Both the position numbers and the translations under genes were made by a program. 18,874 nucleotides of DNA from Gymnopus androsaceus JB14 (Eukaryota > Basidiomycota > Agaricomycetes > Agaricales > Omphalotaceae): NCBI GenBank assembly GCA_009733575.1, contig ML770118.1:1-18874 (forward strand), in the 5' to 3' direction. The notes beneath the pieces were generated by a model. The model was not told the origin of the DNA. It ran no database searches and worked only from the letters and a program-made list of their open reading frames with translations. Shown piece after piece: positions 7,248 through 17,365 of the stretch. Position 1 is the first letter of the stretch. The number at the start of each line of letters is the position of its first letter.

Positions 7248-8335
7248 ATGGCCGTGTCAAAAAAGCGGAAACGGACAAAAAATTTAACTCGTAAGCTTGC
7301 TAAACGCGCTTGTGCTCACCTTATACAGTAACTTCAGCACTTTTTCTTTAACCAATTGCAGGACTTATTATCCGGAAGCTTGGTTTCGATCGGCACGAGA
7401 TATTCCAAAAGGCTATATAAACTCTGGCTTTTTCGAACCTCCCTCTGCAAGCTTCCTGAACCAGAGAAAAGTATGATGCTAGCTCGCATACAATCTAAGC
7501 TATGATGAATCCCGTTCCACAAATGCATGGCTACGTTTAGGAAATGCATGGATCATTCACGCGTACTTACCTAGGTGATTTTACTGTAGGATAATCAATA
7601 TTTGAAAGCTGCAAAGTCCGGGAGGCAGCACGCCTACCCTACTCAGGGTTATTTAAGCATCTCACGCATTCCTCTAGTTTTCCCTTTTGACCTTCATGAT
7701 GCAAAATAGCTTGTCAATAATGTGTGTGCTTGCTACTCCCGTCTGGCCTATGTACTTACAATATCCCCCCCTAGTCCCCCCAAGGTGAAGAAGTTTCTTC
7801 CACACGCAGCTGGCACAAAGGCGAACGGTATGTAGAGTGTTTCTTTTTTATTTTTTATTTTTTCAATAGAAAACATTCTATCCATTTTATAGTCATGTCG
7901 ACCCGGACTCGTCTGCTATGTCTGCTATGTCTGCTGGAGATATCATATCGTACGATATCTCTTGCCAGTCCATAGCCAGGTATCTTGACGCCGACACTCT
8001 CCTGTACCTCGAAGGCTGTCCAATTCTCACTCCTTCCCAGTGCATTTATGAAGGCGTTAGCCCGGGCCCCTACAAAGATCAACTCATTCTCCAAATTCTA
8101 CGTGCCGGCCATAGAGCTGATGTTTTCGACTATGTTTGTGCTCAACATCGACACCAGGCAGCTCAGGTGAATGCCCAAAAAGTCACATCCGCGATGCAGC
8201 GAATGGAAACGTAAGTTATTCAGTGTTCAATCTGAAGCATACTCAGTCTTGTTGCTGGTCAGGGTTCATACAAGGCTTACGGAGATGATGCGCGATGAAT
8301 CGGAGGAAGATTTGGACTTCGATTTCCGAGACTGA
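7248..8335 (+). CDS. Hypothetical protein, multi-exon, acidic C-terminus
   Basis: I do not recognise a function. The likely start at 7248 reads MAVSKKRKRTKNLT, a basic leader, then a GTAAGC donor. The middle is uncertain between 7290 and 7760. Well-supported exons are about 7769-7827 (GEEVSSTRSWHKGER), 7893-8210 and 8263-8335, joined in phase. The main exon reads AGDIISYDISCQSIARYLDA, then PILTPSQCIYEG, DQLILQILRAGHRADVFDYV, and a helical HRHQAAQVNAQKVTSAMQRM. It ends LTEMMRDESEEDLDFDFRD. A 9-bp tandem repeat (TCTGCTATG, 7912-7935) encodes Ser-Ala-Met repeats. The stop at 8333 is followed 187 bp later by another plus-strand gene, with which it may be co-inherited. Confidence 0.55.
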
Positions 8336-8521
8336 GGATCAGTACTAGCACGTGCTGCCTTGCATATAACTTGATTGATGAATCGATGACCCTTCGCCTA
8401 ACTTGATATTATGATAATGAATGATTGCCTTCATGTCATGTTTTTTATTTCGCATTTTAGAAATCGCTTCGTGACAACGTCTTTTCGCATCTTCACTCCC
8501 CAATTTTCACTACTCACATTC

Positions 8522-9132
8522 ATGGCAGGCTACCTCGATTACTGGTGCAGCCTTGACATCACCGGGTCTGCTGAACGCGACAGCTTGACCGTACAACTTG
8601 AGACTGAATTTGAGGATGTGGACCGCATGGTGGACTGCTTGATAGCAGAGTGGCAAAAACATCGTGCAGAAATTGCAGCGGAATTGCTACCCATTGAAGC
8701 TACCATATAGTGTGTATTTCTTTATTTGCAATCATTTTACTAGCTTATGCATCAAGTAGCTCTTCTCTCTGCCACGATGCTACTAGCCGTGGGCTGATTT
8801 TGACAGTTCAACTTGAGGCAAGGTTGCACGAGAGGGCTCATGAAAAAGCCATAGTTATTCGAGAGGCCAGAGAGCAAGAGCGTGCCAGGGCTCGTACTCA
8901 AGCCAGACAGCGTGAACGTGCCGCGGAGCGAGAGCTGAAAGATAATAAGACTAGGTAGGTCTCTATGAACACTATTGTCTAATTTTTTGTTGATTTTATC
9001 GCCTCCAGTAATGGTCCGCGCGAATGGCCACAGGCTACTTACGAGGCTGACAAATGGCGACATCTTGAGCTACGGAGCCAAGCTGAGATGTTCCTCTTGA
9101 GGCAGGACTTACAGGCGTTCACGAAGAAGTAA
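8522..9132 (+). CDS. Small hypothetical protein with an Arg/Glu/Ala-rich coiled coil
   Basis: The function is unknown. Inferred exons are 8522-8709, 8787-8954 and 9009-9132, in phase; the first intron has a less usual GTGTGT donor. The start is MAGYLDYWCSLDITGSAERD, followed by EDVDRMVDCLIAEWQKHR. The second exon is strongly charged and helical (EKAIVIREAREQERARARTQ and on to RERAAERELKDN), compatible with a coiled coil. The end is EWPQATYEADKWRHLELRSQ and DLQAFTKK. LTVQLE occurs in both exon 1 and exon 2, perhaps a small duplication. If the first intron is not removed, the protein stops at 8710 after 62 residues. Confidence 0.55.
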
Positions 9133-9411
9133 AGGATATACCTCGCTTTCATTTACTTACAAACGCGTTTTTTGAGTTTCATTTTTTTTACTTACATGAT
9201 ATGTACATGAACGTAACAGAGACACAAAATGCATGGCCAATTGCTAAGTTGCTATGGCTCAGTGTAAGAATGCCTACTTTTATTACTTTTGACTCGTAAA
9301 TGTAAATGCTAGCACTTTTTGTGCACATTAACCTCCAACCGTTACAGTATAATACATTTATTTGTGCGGCTCAGGTTGGAATTACAAGTCCACGTGGCAG
9401 AAGATGGCGTC
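9133..9411. other. Spacer upstream of the KDZ transposase
   Basis: This T-rich sequence is expected to contain the left end of the KDZ element and its promoter. I could not find an inverted partner of the right-end sequence at 13915-14002 here. The transposase frame is open from 9319 without an ATG until 9412. Confidence 0.35.
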
Positions 9412-12400
9412 ATGCGCTGTTTACGTTTATCTTTGTCTGCTACCACTACTTACTGTATTCATCTGAATTCAGTTTACCTCGAATCTGAGCATGGAAAAAT
9501 TCAGAAAATCCGCCTTAAGGACTTGGTCAAATTAACTAGTCCTTCAACCAACCAGCCACCGACCAACGGAAGCACCTCTGGTTTGATTACCCCTTTCCTT
9601 CAGTCGACAGCCTCTGCTTCTTCATCTGCCTCAAAGGCAACTTCTGCAGCTTCATCCATCTCTATGGGTGCAAAGCCAAAGGTTTTGAAACTAAATATTG
9701 CAGACCTTTCTCTGACTGCAAGGACAGACACGCAGACTATGTTGCAGATTGATGAGCTATCGAGTGACGGGCGTCGGGTCAAAAAACGCGCCCTCGATGT
9801 CAGCAACTTATCACCGGTAAAGAAGTTGAAGAAGAGGCGTGAAGCACTTGCACGAGGACGTTTGGTTTCTGGCGATGATAACTCTTACGCTCCCTTGAGC
9901 GACACTCTTTTGGGTATTCTTCAGGATTTCAGTGACCACGGATTCGAATTTGTCCCCGATTCCAGGGGAATTCCGGACATTCAGACACTCATTGCTGCAG
10001 CTACAGGAACACGCAGTCGGAGGAGATACTTGACTTCGGTAAGTGCTTTCACATTTGGTTTGGCGGATGAAATTAAAATGGCATTTGTATTTCTTTCTAC
10101 AGGACCAACCTTTACTCGAGTGGAGACCTTTCGCTGATGAATATCTCGCGGAAATGATCCGTAATGAAGGGAGATGTGACAGTGACACTGAGCTCTGCTA
10201 TCGCTGCAATAGAGGGGTCCCATTGTACAGGTGCACAGAGTGTTTTGCAGAGGATCTCGTATGCGATCAATGCTGCCGCGAGCTTCACTGGGACAGGCCG
10301 CTGGACAAAGTGGAGGTTAGTAATGCTAAACACTGGATGGTATTGGTATTGATTCAAAGCAGAAATGGAACGGGACATTCTTCGAAAAAATCCGGCTCCG
10401 GGACCTTGGAATTTTCGTTCAACTTGGGCATCGAGCACTGGAATGTTGTGGCAATCCGAGATTTATCAACGGTTTTACTGTGATTCACACCAACGGAATC
10501 CACAATGTACTTCTGGCTTATTGCGATTGTCCTGGACGGCATGCTGGGGCGAATGGCGGCAGCAATTATTGCGCTGCCGTTGGTTTCCTGCTACTCACAC
10601 AGACCCTCGAACAGCGGCAACGTACCAGGTGTTAAACACCTTCCACGTCCTCACTCTCCAAGGAAAGGTTACAACGTACGACTTTTATGCAGGACTAGAG
10701 AAATTAAGCAATAACTCAGGCTTAGGGGAGGCAAAGGTGAATTGCGATAGCTCAGGCTTTGAAATATCTTGAACTGACGACGTTTTCTATTACTTTTTTT
10801 TGCCAATTATCCAGGATCGATACAAGTCTTTTTCACGCATGATGAGAGAATGGAGCCATTTGAAGATGGCCAAACGATCTGGGTGCGGAAACGACTCAGA
10901 ACGCACACTGGCAGAGACTCGCACAGGTGAAATGGGCATACCCTGCATAGCGTGTCCGCGACCGGGCGTGAATCTTCCCGACAATTGGCAAGACGCACCT
11001 AAGAGTGAACGGTGTGTATTACTCAGTCCTTGGTTAAATCTGGGCTGATACGACCTATAGGTTTCTCTACTACCTCTTTCTGGCGATCGACGCGTGCTTT
11101 CGTCTGAAGAGACGTGTAGTGTCCTCGGAGAAACGCGATCCCGATCTTGATGCAGGCGGGTCGTACTTCACCGAGGATGAACCTTTTAGGAATTTCTTGT
11201 TGGGTGTAACAGATCAACGAGAGGTATGAATCCATTGCAATTCTGTGGTGCTCACGCAGCTGAGTGAAACTTACAGATGTTGACCTGTACTGGGTTGGCA
11301 GCGCTCGATCACGCCAACACGAAATATTCTAGAGGTTATGCTACCACTGGCATAGGAGTGGGCGTATGCGCCCGTCACGAATTCATACAGAGGACTGGTG
11401 CGGTGGACTTGCAGAAAGGAGAACGGTACGCCAGAGACTTCCTATCTGTTATTAATCTCATTGCTATTTTATAAAGATACGCAAACATGGACTACGCTTA
11501 TACTTCGCTGCTACGCCACCATGACCCCGCGCTCACGAAAGTCACATCATACGACATCGTTTGCCAGTGGTCCAAAAATCTGGTTTCGCGAGTCAAAGCC
11601 CTGCCATCCCTGGTTCGAACCAATCTTGCGCAACAAGTCACCCATTTCGTCATTCCAAAACTCCATATCCATGGGCATCAAGTCTCCTGTCAGCTTGAAT
11701 ATTCTTTGAACTGGCTACCAGGTGCGGCGCGAACAGACGGTGAAGGGATTGAGTGGCCGTGGGCCCATATGGGTCCCATTGCGACCAGTACTCGCGATAT
11801 GGGTCCCGGTGCGCGGCATGGAACTATAAACAACCATTTCGGGCACTGGAACTGGGTTAAGCTGACGAGATTGGGTGAGCAACATTGTAGGACTCCACAT
11901 TAGAATGTGACACTGATCTATTCAATAGGGACACTGCTTCGGAAACGGATGAGGACTGCCGTAGATGAACACCGGGTACACAAGGAAGAGCTTAAAGCTT
12001 TCACGCAAGGGCGAGGTGCGGATACGGAGGCATGGTTGAAGGTCATATCGGAGTGGGAGGAGGATCAGGAGCGACCAGCAGGGGAAAGGGTTGGCAGTAT
12101 GAATCCATACGAGATGCCAAAGGGCGGTACGTCTTATCTAGTCCTATTACTGGGACAAGTGAAAAGACTAATGGATTGTGTAGGCATGACCGAAAGCGAT
12201 GTCCGGTTAAAGTTAGCAGAGCAGGAAGGGAAGCGTGCAGAGGAAGGATCTTTTTCCCTGCATGTTGTTGGACCCAGCGCGTTAATGACACAATTGCTTG
12301 AGGTGCAGGAGCTCCAGTAAGTTAATAGTCGGTGCCGGTGTTTAAATGAGGACTAACGCTATCTTTATTGCAGACGACAACTGAAACTGGATGTGGTGGC

Positions 12401-13622
12401 GAAATCTTTCGAGACGGCGGCTCAGAAGACCGTCCTGGTTGAACAATGAACCAAAATTATGCGGTTACTTGGTTGTTTGTGCGCAATTCAGCAAATCTAT
12501 ATGCCAGCTGCTATCAAATTGCTATCGGAATGACAGGCCAACGAATCTATTCCAGAACACGCGGAGGATGTCCCCATTATCTTCCCATCCGACCTTCCTG
12601 TTTCCCAGTGCTGTGACCCCGGTTGTTGCGCTGATCTGGCCTCATACGAAGAGCAGATGCGAGATGCTCAGCTCCGGACTGCATTACTCAATCTCCGGAC
12701 TCACCTGCATATGAAAAGCCGGCTCTTAACTTATCAAACAACGAACGTCAAAGCTCAGGGCATGGTAGTCAAATCACAATCTGTATTCAAATGTAACCAA
12801 CGACAAATTGATCTGGATACAGCAAAATATCAGGACGCCTGGCAAGCGATGAAGAACCTACAGGGGAAGGACAGTGTGGGATGGAGGAAGCTGAAGCTGA
12901 GAGATGTTAGGAGAATGGATGGAGAAGAAGATAAAGCTGTGGGTATACAGCGAAAACGGCTTGGGAAGAAGAAGATGGCGGCGTTCCGGGCGGAGGCAAA
13001 GGAGGATGCAGGAAACAGCGGAGACTCAAGCGACGATTCTGATGAGGAGGGTAGATTGGATGATACAGGAGGGAAAGTACAGAACAAGCTGAAGAAGGCC
13101 CGTGCTGCGGTGGGTGAAGGTAGAAGGCATGTTTCGTGGATCTGGATGGAGAGTGGAACTGGCAAAGTTGTCAATCAGCAAGTACTAGAGGATATCGTGC
13201 GAGTTAAGTGGTGTAAATTGTATGCGAGAACGGCGAGATGGGGGGAGGAAATCCGACTATTATCTGCTGAGATGGAGCGATGTTTAACAACGCTGGAGTA
13301 CAACGTGAAGGAATGGGAGCATTGGACAGAGTACTGTGGACCCCTGGCTGTTGGAAAGGACGTGTCACATGCGGAGGGGGTTTGAGCCTATGCCCTCTCG
13401 CAAGCTAACACGTATTGTCAGATCGCCGAAGGTTTTCGGGCAGTTTGGGGAGTGCTCCATGAGGAAGGAGGCTCATTTGAGGTGGTGGAAGATGATGAGG
13501 GTGAAAGGCCGGCTCCAGGGGATAATGATGCTGAGATGGATGGAGCATCGGAGGATGAGGAGGAACAGGAAGCGGAAGTCGATGGGTGGGACGACATGGC
13601 CGATATACCGTCGGAAATTTAG
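9412..13622 (+). pseudogene. KDZ-superfamily transposase with CxC2 region, decayed
   Basis: This is a cut-and-paste transposase of the Kyakuja-Dileera-Zisupton type. Introns inferred in phase: 10039-10102, 10316-10362, 10737-10814, 11012-11060, 11224-11276, 11426-11476, 11875-11928, 12127-12183 and 12317-12373. The CxC2 region at about 10190-10550 reads CYRCNRGVPLYRCTECF, then CDQCCRELH, VQLGH and YCDCPG. WFPAT and the FHVLTLQGKVTTYDFY block follow. The DDE residues are D in FLAIDACF (11089), D in SYDIVCQW (11553) and E in EGIEWPWAH (11751). A C-terminal GRRHVSWIW block and an acidic tail ending SEI close it. Damage: a frameshift at about 10535-10565, and TGA at 12447, 12531 and 13383, each where CGA would fit. 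The N-terminal start is uncertain. Confidence 0.9.
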
Positions 13623-13981
13623 GGTATAGAGGAGGCGGCGCTCAGGCAGCGTTTAGATATAGATTATCTTATTTTAGTGTATGGGGGCGCTTATAAAGCG
13701 AATGAACATATTCGGTGTATCAGATATTTGGTGTATCAGAGCGTCAGAGCGCTTAAATAAGTAGTGATCTCGATAGACCGAATTGAGAGATACTTATCGC
13801 AACCAAATAAGGGTTATGCACGGCACCACATAAGTTATGCACGGCACAACATAAGTTATGCACGGCACGAGAGGTTATGCGCTGAGCGAGTAAGTAGGTA
13901 ACATAGGTTAGGTACAGTGGATAATAGCCTAGTTACTTTGCATTAAATCACTTAGGGTAGTTACCTACGTACTTTCCATTA
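13623..13981. other. 3' non-coding part of the KDZ element
   Basis: No gene is present. The region includes a repeated GGTGTATCAGA (about 13716 and 13732), the tandem TTATGCACGGCAC repeats and most of the terminal repeat. It is probably the untranslated and subterminal part of the transposon. Confidence 0.5.
13805..13885. repeat. Tandem 21-22 bp repeats containing TTATGCACGGCAC
   Basis: Three near-identical copies of (ATAAG)TTATGCACGGCAC occur, followed by a degenerate fourth, GGTTATGCGCTGAGC. Their place between the transposase stop and the element end suggests subterminal transposase-binding sites. They are too few and unspaced for a CRISPR array. Confidence 0.8.
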
Positions 13982-14002
13982 TTACCACAACCACGGGTGA
14001 TT
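13915..14002. repeat. Second copy of the right-end sequence of the 1500-2245 element
   Basis: It aligns along its length with 2155-2240 in the same orientation. Shared blocks are GTTACTTTGCATTAA, ACTTAGGG, TACTTT-CATT-TTACCA, AACCAC and GGTG. It probably marks the right end of the KDZ element. On the minus strand both copies encode the last residues NH-WLW and the stop codon of a neighbouring gene. Confidence 0.75.
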
Positions 14003-14665
14003 TTGTGCAGAAGTAAGTTCATGACTGCATGACTTTCTGGACGGAGAAAAATTTAAGTAAAGCAGTATACGAGTATACAACAAGGCAGAGCAGTCAACTT
14101 ACTTTCGGAACCACTCCCAGATTACCCATAGATCTGCGGCTGTGGCTGAATGGAGTTCACCAACAGAATCAACTGCCATGACCAAACCATGGACATTACA
14201 ATATGAGGTGGATAAACCATGAGTACAGTGGTCCTTACTTGTACAAAGAGGTAGATTGAAAGGGGGGTCACCGTAGAGTATAATGAATAAACCATTCGGA
14301 GACTCTTTGTTGGGAACTTCTTCAATTGTAATACTGGCAATGGTAGAGACAGAAACCCCAGTAGGGTGATAGGGACCATTTCGAATTGAGAGATGAAATG
14401 ATGCAGACCAAGGATTAGGACGTGCTCCATGACCTGGACCGTTAGCTTGGTCAGGGTGTAGAGTAAGATTATATGATTGGAGTAAGGGCAGAGGTGAATC
14501 TGGGTGGAGATATATAAATTTGAAGTTTCTCAAGACATCCTAGAAATAAGAAAGTGAGATCAACATAGAATAAATTAAAATAAAAGGGAGAACACTTACT
14601 GAACTGATGACAGGAGGAATGTCACGCAGAATACGCAAAGTTTCTAGAGAAGGGAAAACGACCAT
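13982..14665 (-). CDS. Hypothetical protein whose C-terminus is supplied by a transposon end
   Basis: The function is unknown. Three exons are supported by consensus sites and phase: 14665-14600, 14539-14103 and 14036-13982. It starts MVVFPSLETLRILRDIPPVI, then FKFIYLHPDSPLPLLQSYNL, HPTGVSVSTIASITIEEVP and ATAADLWVIWEWFRK. The final exon ends SCSHELTSAQNHPWLW-stop. The NHPWLW-stop part lies in the sequence shared with 2155-2240, where the interrupted gene on that side ends ENHQWLW-stop. The native C-terminus was therefore probably longer and has been cut by insertion of the KDZ element (inference). The true start may be further upstream, in the exon-like segments at 15008-15418. Confidence 0.5.
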
Positions 14666-15007
14666 ACTGGAGGGCGCAAAATTTGGATGGAAATTTGAGA
14701 ACGAGGTAGATATTTAAACTAGAGAGACAAAGGCAAGTTCCGAAACTGACCGCAAACTCCGTGATGCATTAATGGGAAATACTTGTAAACTTGTGAAAAT
14801 CACCTGAAGAAGCAAAACGTCTCGGAAATTACTTGTGGATAGCAGATATAGAGATTAGAATTTTAAAGATGAAACAGATGTTGAGTAACATGCAAGACAG
14901 GCATGACAAGCAATGACAAGAAGCGTTGATAGATTTTGACAAAATCGAACTCAGATATAAAATGGTAGGCCATAGAAAAAGAAAATACAAGGAGATCCAA
15001 AAGTCAT

Positions 15008-15418
15008 ATGAAAAGATTAACGACGATAGCAATAGCTTGCTGTTTTAGAAAATGGATAATAGCATCAACCTGGGTCTGGATGGGGGGAGGTAGCTGAGCA
15101 GAAGAAGGTAATGCCAAATGTAATACTAAAACTGTCACTTTAGGATCAAAGGAAGGAGGAAGCTTGATGATAACCTGAAAAATTAGAGATTAGAAAGCTG
15201 TCATCAGTAAGCAGAATGTTACGACTAACCAAGGATGAAACCCGCAGATGCTGCCAATATAAGGAGATAAGGTCTTCCGGAACGTAAAAAGCATGAGCAG
15301 GAGTTCGGTGGAAGGCCAATGAATGAGCTGTCAAGTGATACTGAGTTTCACATGGAACTGGTAAAGTAGGAATAACAGCAGCTATACTGGAGAACATAAT
15401 ACAATCTGAGATGAACAA
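15008..15418 (-). CDS. Exon-like segments, gene assignment uncertain
   Basis: Two minus-strand coding-like segments, about 15405-15232 and 15175-15020, join in phase 0. The first contains IAAVIPTLPVPCETQYHLTA and YVPEDLISLYWQHLRVSSL. The second contains VIIKLPPSFDPKVTVLVLHL and QTQVDAIIHFLKQQAIAI. They could continue the nucleotidyltransferase-like gene, through a phase-2 junction at 15447/15405, or belong to the gene ending at 13982. I cannot decide, and no known domain is recognised. Between 14666 and 15007 I see no convincing coding sequence. Confidence 0.4.
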
Positions 15419-15446
15419 TTCAGATGATTAGAAAGGCAAAACTGAC

Positions 15447-16464
15447 TTATGACAAGCTTTGCACAACATATGAGCCCTAGGTACCACCAAATCTCCTAGC
15501 GTATTAGATACCAGACTTGATTCCAAGGGACCAAGGACAAAGCTGTACATGTTTCCCAATGGAGCAAACACTTGGAAGGTTATGGAAGCATGTCCAGGGT
15601 TTCGCAAGTCATTTACCCATGACATGCATTCGATGGGCTGGATAGGAGAAGCTGGATGTGAACGAAAAGACTCCACAGGAATAACAAGGGAGTGTTTATC
15701 CCGAGGTGATCATGCTTTTAATACAGACCATTCAGTATCCCCCAGTGATAACCGCAAGCAAGGCACTAGTCGGAAATAGTAACCACAGAAGGAATACTTC
15801 TGGACAATATTAACCAAACCAGGGGAAGAAATCTCACGCAAACAATATGATACTCGTTTGACAAGAGTAGAGATAGGATAGCAGCAGTAAGCAAATGCAT
15901 CTGAGATGAAGTTGATTGCAAGAGCTAGAATAAAGCTATAAGTGACTTGAAATAAAGAAAAGAAAGAACTTGAAATGTACATGAATGGAAGCGAAGAATA
16001 ACAGCCAAAGGAGAGACCTTTGTAGCAACAAGCTGTATAGTCTCCCCACTACGGGCAAAGTTCCACACACATAGAACATTGGTGTCGGATAAGTAAGAAC
16101 TTGAAGAGACAGAATATCTTTGGGAGTCTTCTAGGGCCAAAGCCCAATTGACCAAAAAAACATCTGCTTGACCATCAAGGGGACGATAATTGTACCCAAT
16201 TTTCATCAGCCACTTTCCAAACAATAGGCACGGTGTTATGGAACAATAAAGATCAAGATCGGAAAAAAAAGGAGTCCCTGTAAAAAACTCCAAAGCAGTA
16301 GCACCAGATATCAGCAAACCAATAGAAGCCTCCATCGAGAGTTAGCAAACTTGAAGTACAAAGACGAAAGGAAAAATACTTACTTGCCAGTCTTGAAATC
16401 TTGATAGTTCACTTTGACTAAAAAATTGACCCAGGACATGAGCAATATTGTGTTTAGAGGGCAT
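15447..16464 (-). pseudogene. Nucleotidyltransferase-fold-like fungal family protein with an in-frame TGA
   Basis: This belongs to an Agaricomycete multi-copy family that I recognise by its SG-TALEFF...SDLDLY signature. Exons: 16464-16384 (MPSKHNIAHVLGQFF to FQDWQ), 16329-15981 and 15924 to about 15447, all in phase. LLISGATALEFF, 13 residues, then DLDLY fits the nucleotidyltransferase-superfamily pattern hG[GS]x(9-13)DhDh, with Ala in place of the second Gly/Ser. KWLMKIGYNY, IQLVATKVSPLAVILRFHS and NFISDAFAYCCYP follow in the order I recall for the family. A TGA at 15710-15712 separates EWSVLKA from SPRDKHSLVIPVE in the same frame; TGG (Trp) would fit. The gene is therefore likely inactive or encodes a shortened protein that keeps the fold core. 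Enzyme activity has not been shown for this family as far as I know. Confidence 0.6.
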
Positions 16465-16489
16465 AGGAGAAAGACAACGAAGAAGAACC

Positions 16490-17359
16490 TGAACCAGAAT
16501 CTAAGATGGAAAGCACTGAGAAAGGTACTAAATATGAATCAAGTGTGAAAATAGAATCTGCAAAGGAAATACACAATGCAAAAAAAATGTGGGACACCAA
16601 GGAATTAATGTCAGTAGCAAACGTAACATGGTAAATTAGTGTAAAGGAGTGTACATTGGTGATATCATATATACACGTGGAAGAAAGATTTACACTTTTA
16701 GGATAAACATGCCTACGAGAATCAATGTCAGAAGCATACAATGAAAAAGATCTTAAAGATTCCTTCAATGCGGTTCTATCTGTAATTGGGTAATCATAAA
16801 GATCAAATACACGAGGAGTTTCTCAAAAGCAAATGAGAAGGCAAGGTAAGAACTAGAAGGCTGTATCGGAGTCAAGGAAATAGAAGCAAGGAGGACTGGA
16901 GCAAGGGAAATGTAAAGATGTGGATCTGCGGAGATGAATTCACCCAAGGTCATTAGGATACAGGATACATAGAAGCTGAAATATAGACCAATATGGATAC
17001 AGCATCAAGAGTATTGACGGCGAGATGCAGATACAAGTAGGGCGACATGAAAAAGCTTCTCACAGCTTGGGTAATAATACAGATGGTTTGAAGTAATACC
17101 AAGCAACTTTTACCTAATACAGAGATATTAGAAGGAAATGAAAAGGCTATGAACCGAAATTAAAGATTTCATAATAATTAGAAAAAGAAATTGCATGTAT
17201 ACACCATTGGAAAGACTGAGGCGAATGCAGGTGATCAATGTAATAAGTATTTGATGGTAAGTGAAGATGCCAGTGAATCCAGAGAAGCAGCCATTTAAGC
17301 CAAGGCGGCATTGTGGGATAAAGAAAAGTGTGATCGGAGCTTTTGCTCATAGCCACCAT
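16490..17359 (-). other. Unassembled coding-like minus-strand segments
   Basis: There are several open segments without a coherent model: 17359-17209 (MVAMSKSSDHTFLYPTMPPW, before a GTGTAT donor), about 17060-16980 (YLYLHLAVNTLDAVSIL), 16930-16800 (DPHLYISLAPVLLASISL) and 16760-16490 (SLRSFSLYASDIDSRRHVY). Phases at candidate splice sites did not agree. This may be a decayed relative of the neighbouring families or an intron-rich gene that I failed to resolve. Confidence 0.3.
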
Positions 17360-17365
17360 CCCAAC

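Noticed and set aside
7941..7960. Palindrome ATATCGTACGATAT as an operator
   Set aside because: It lies within a coding exon (GDIISYDIS) and has no partner site. Chance is likely.
9205..9230. Left inverted repeat of the KDZ element (ACGTAACAGAGACA, CACAAAAT)
   Set aside because: Only short scattered matches to the right-end sequence, and no matching target duplication.
11605..11630. tRNA T-arm-like GGTTCGAACC
   Set aside because: It lies inside a well-supported transposase exon (VRTNLAQQ), with no matching acceptor, D or anticodon arms.
12830..13174. Minus-strand ORF of 114 residues
   Set aside because: It is antisense to the clearly coding KDZ C-terminal exon and has a biased Ser/Phe/Pro composition typical of a shadow frame.
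13805..13885. CRISPR array
   Set aside because: Copies are directly adjacent with no unique spacers, and the host is eukaryotic.
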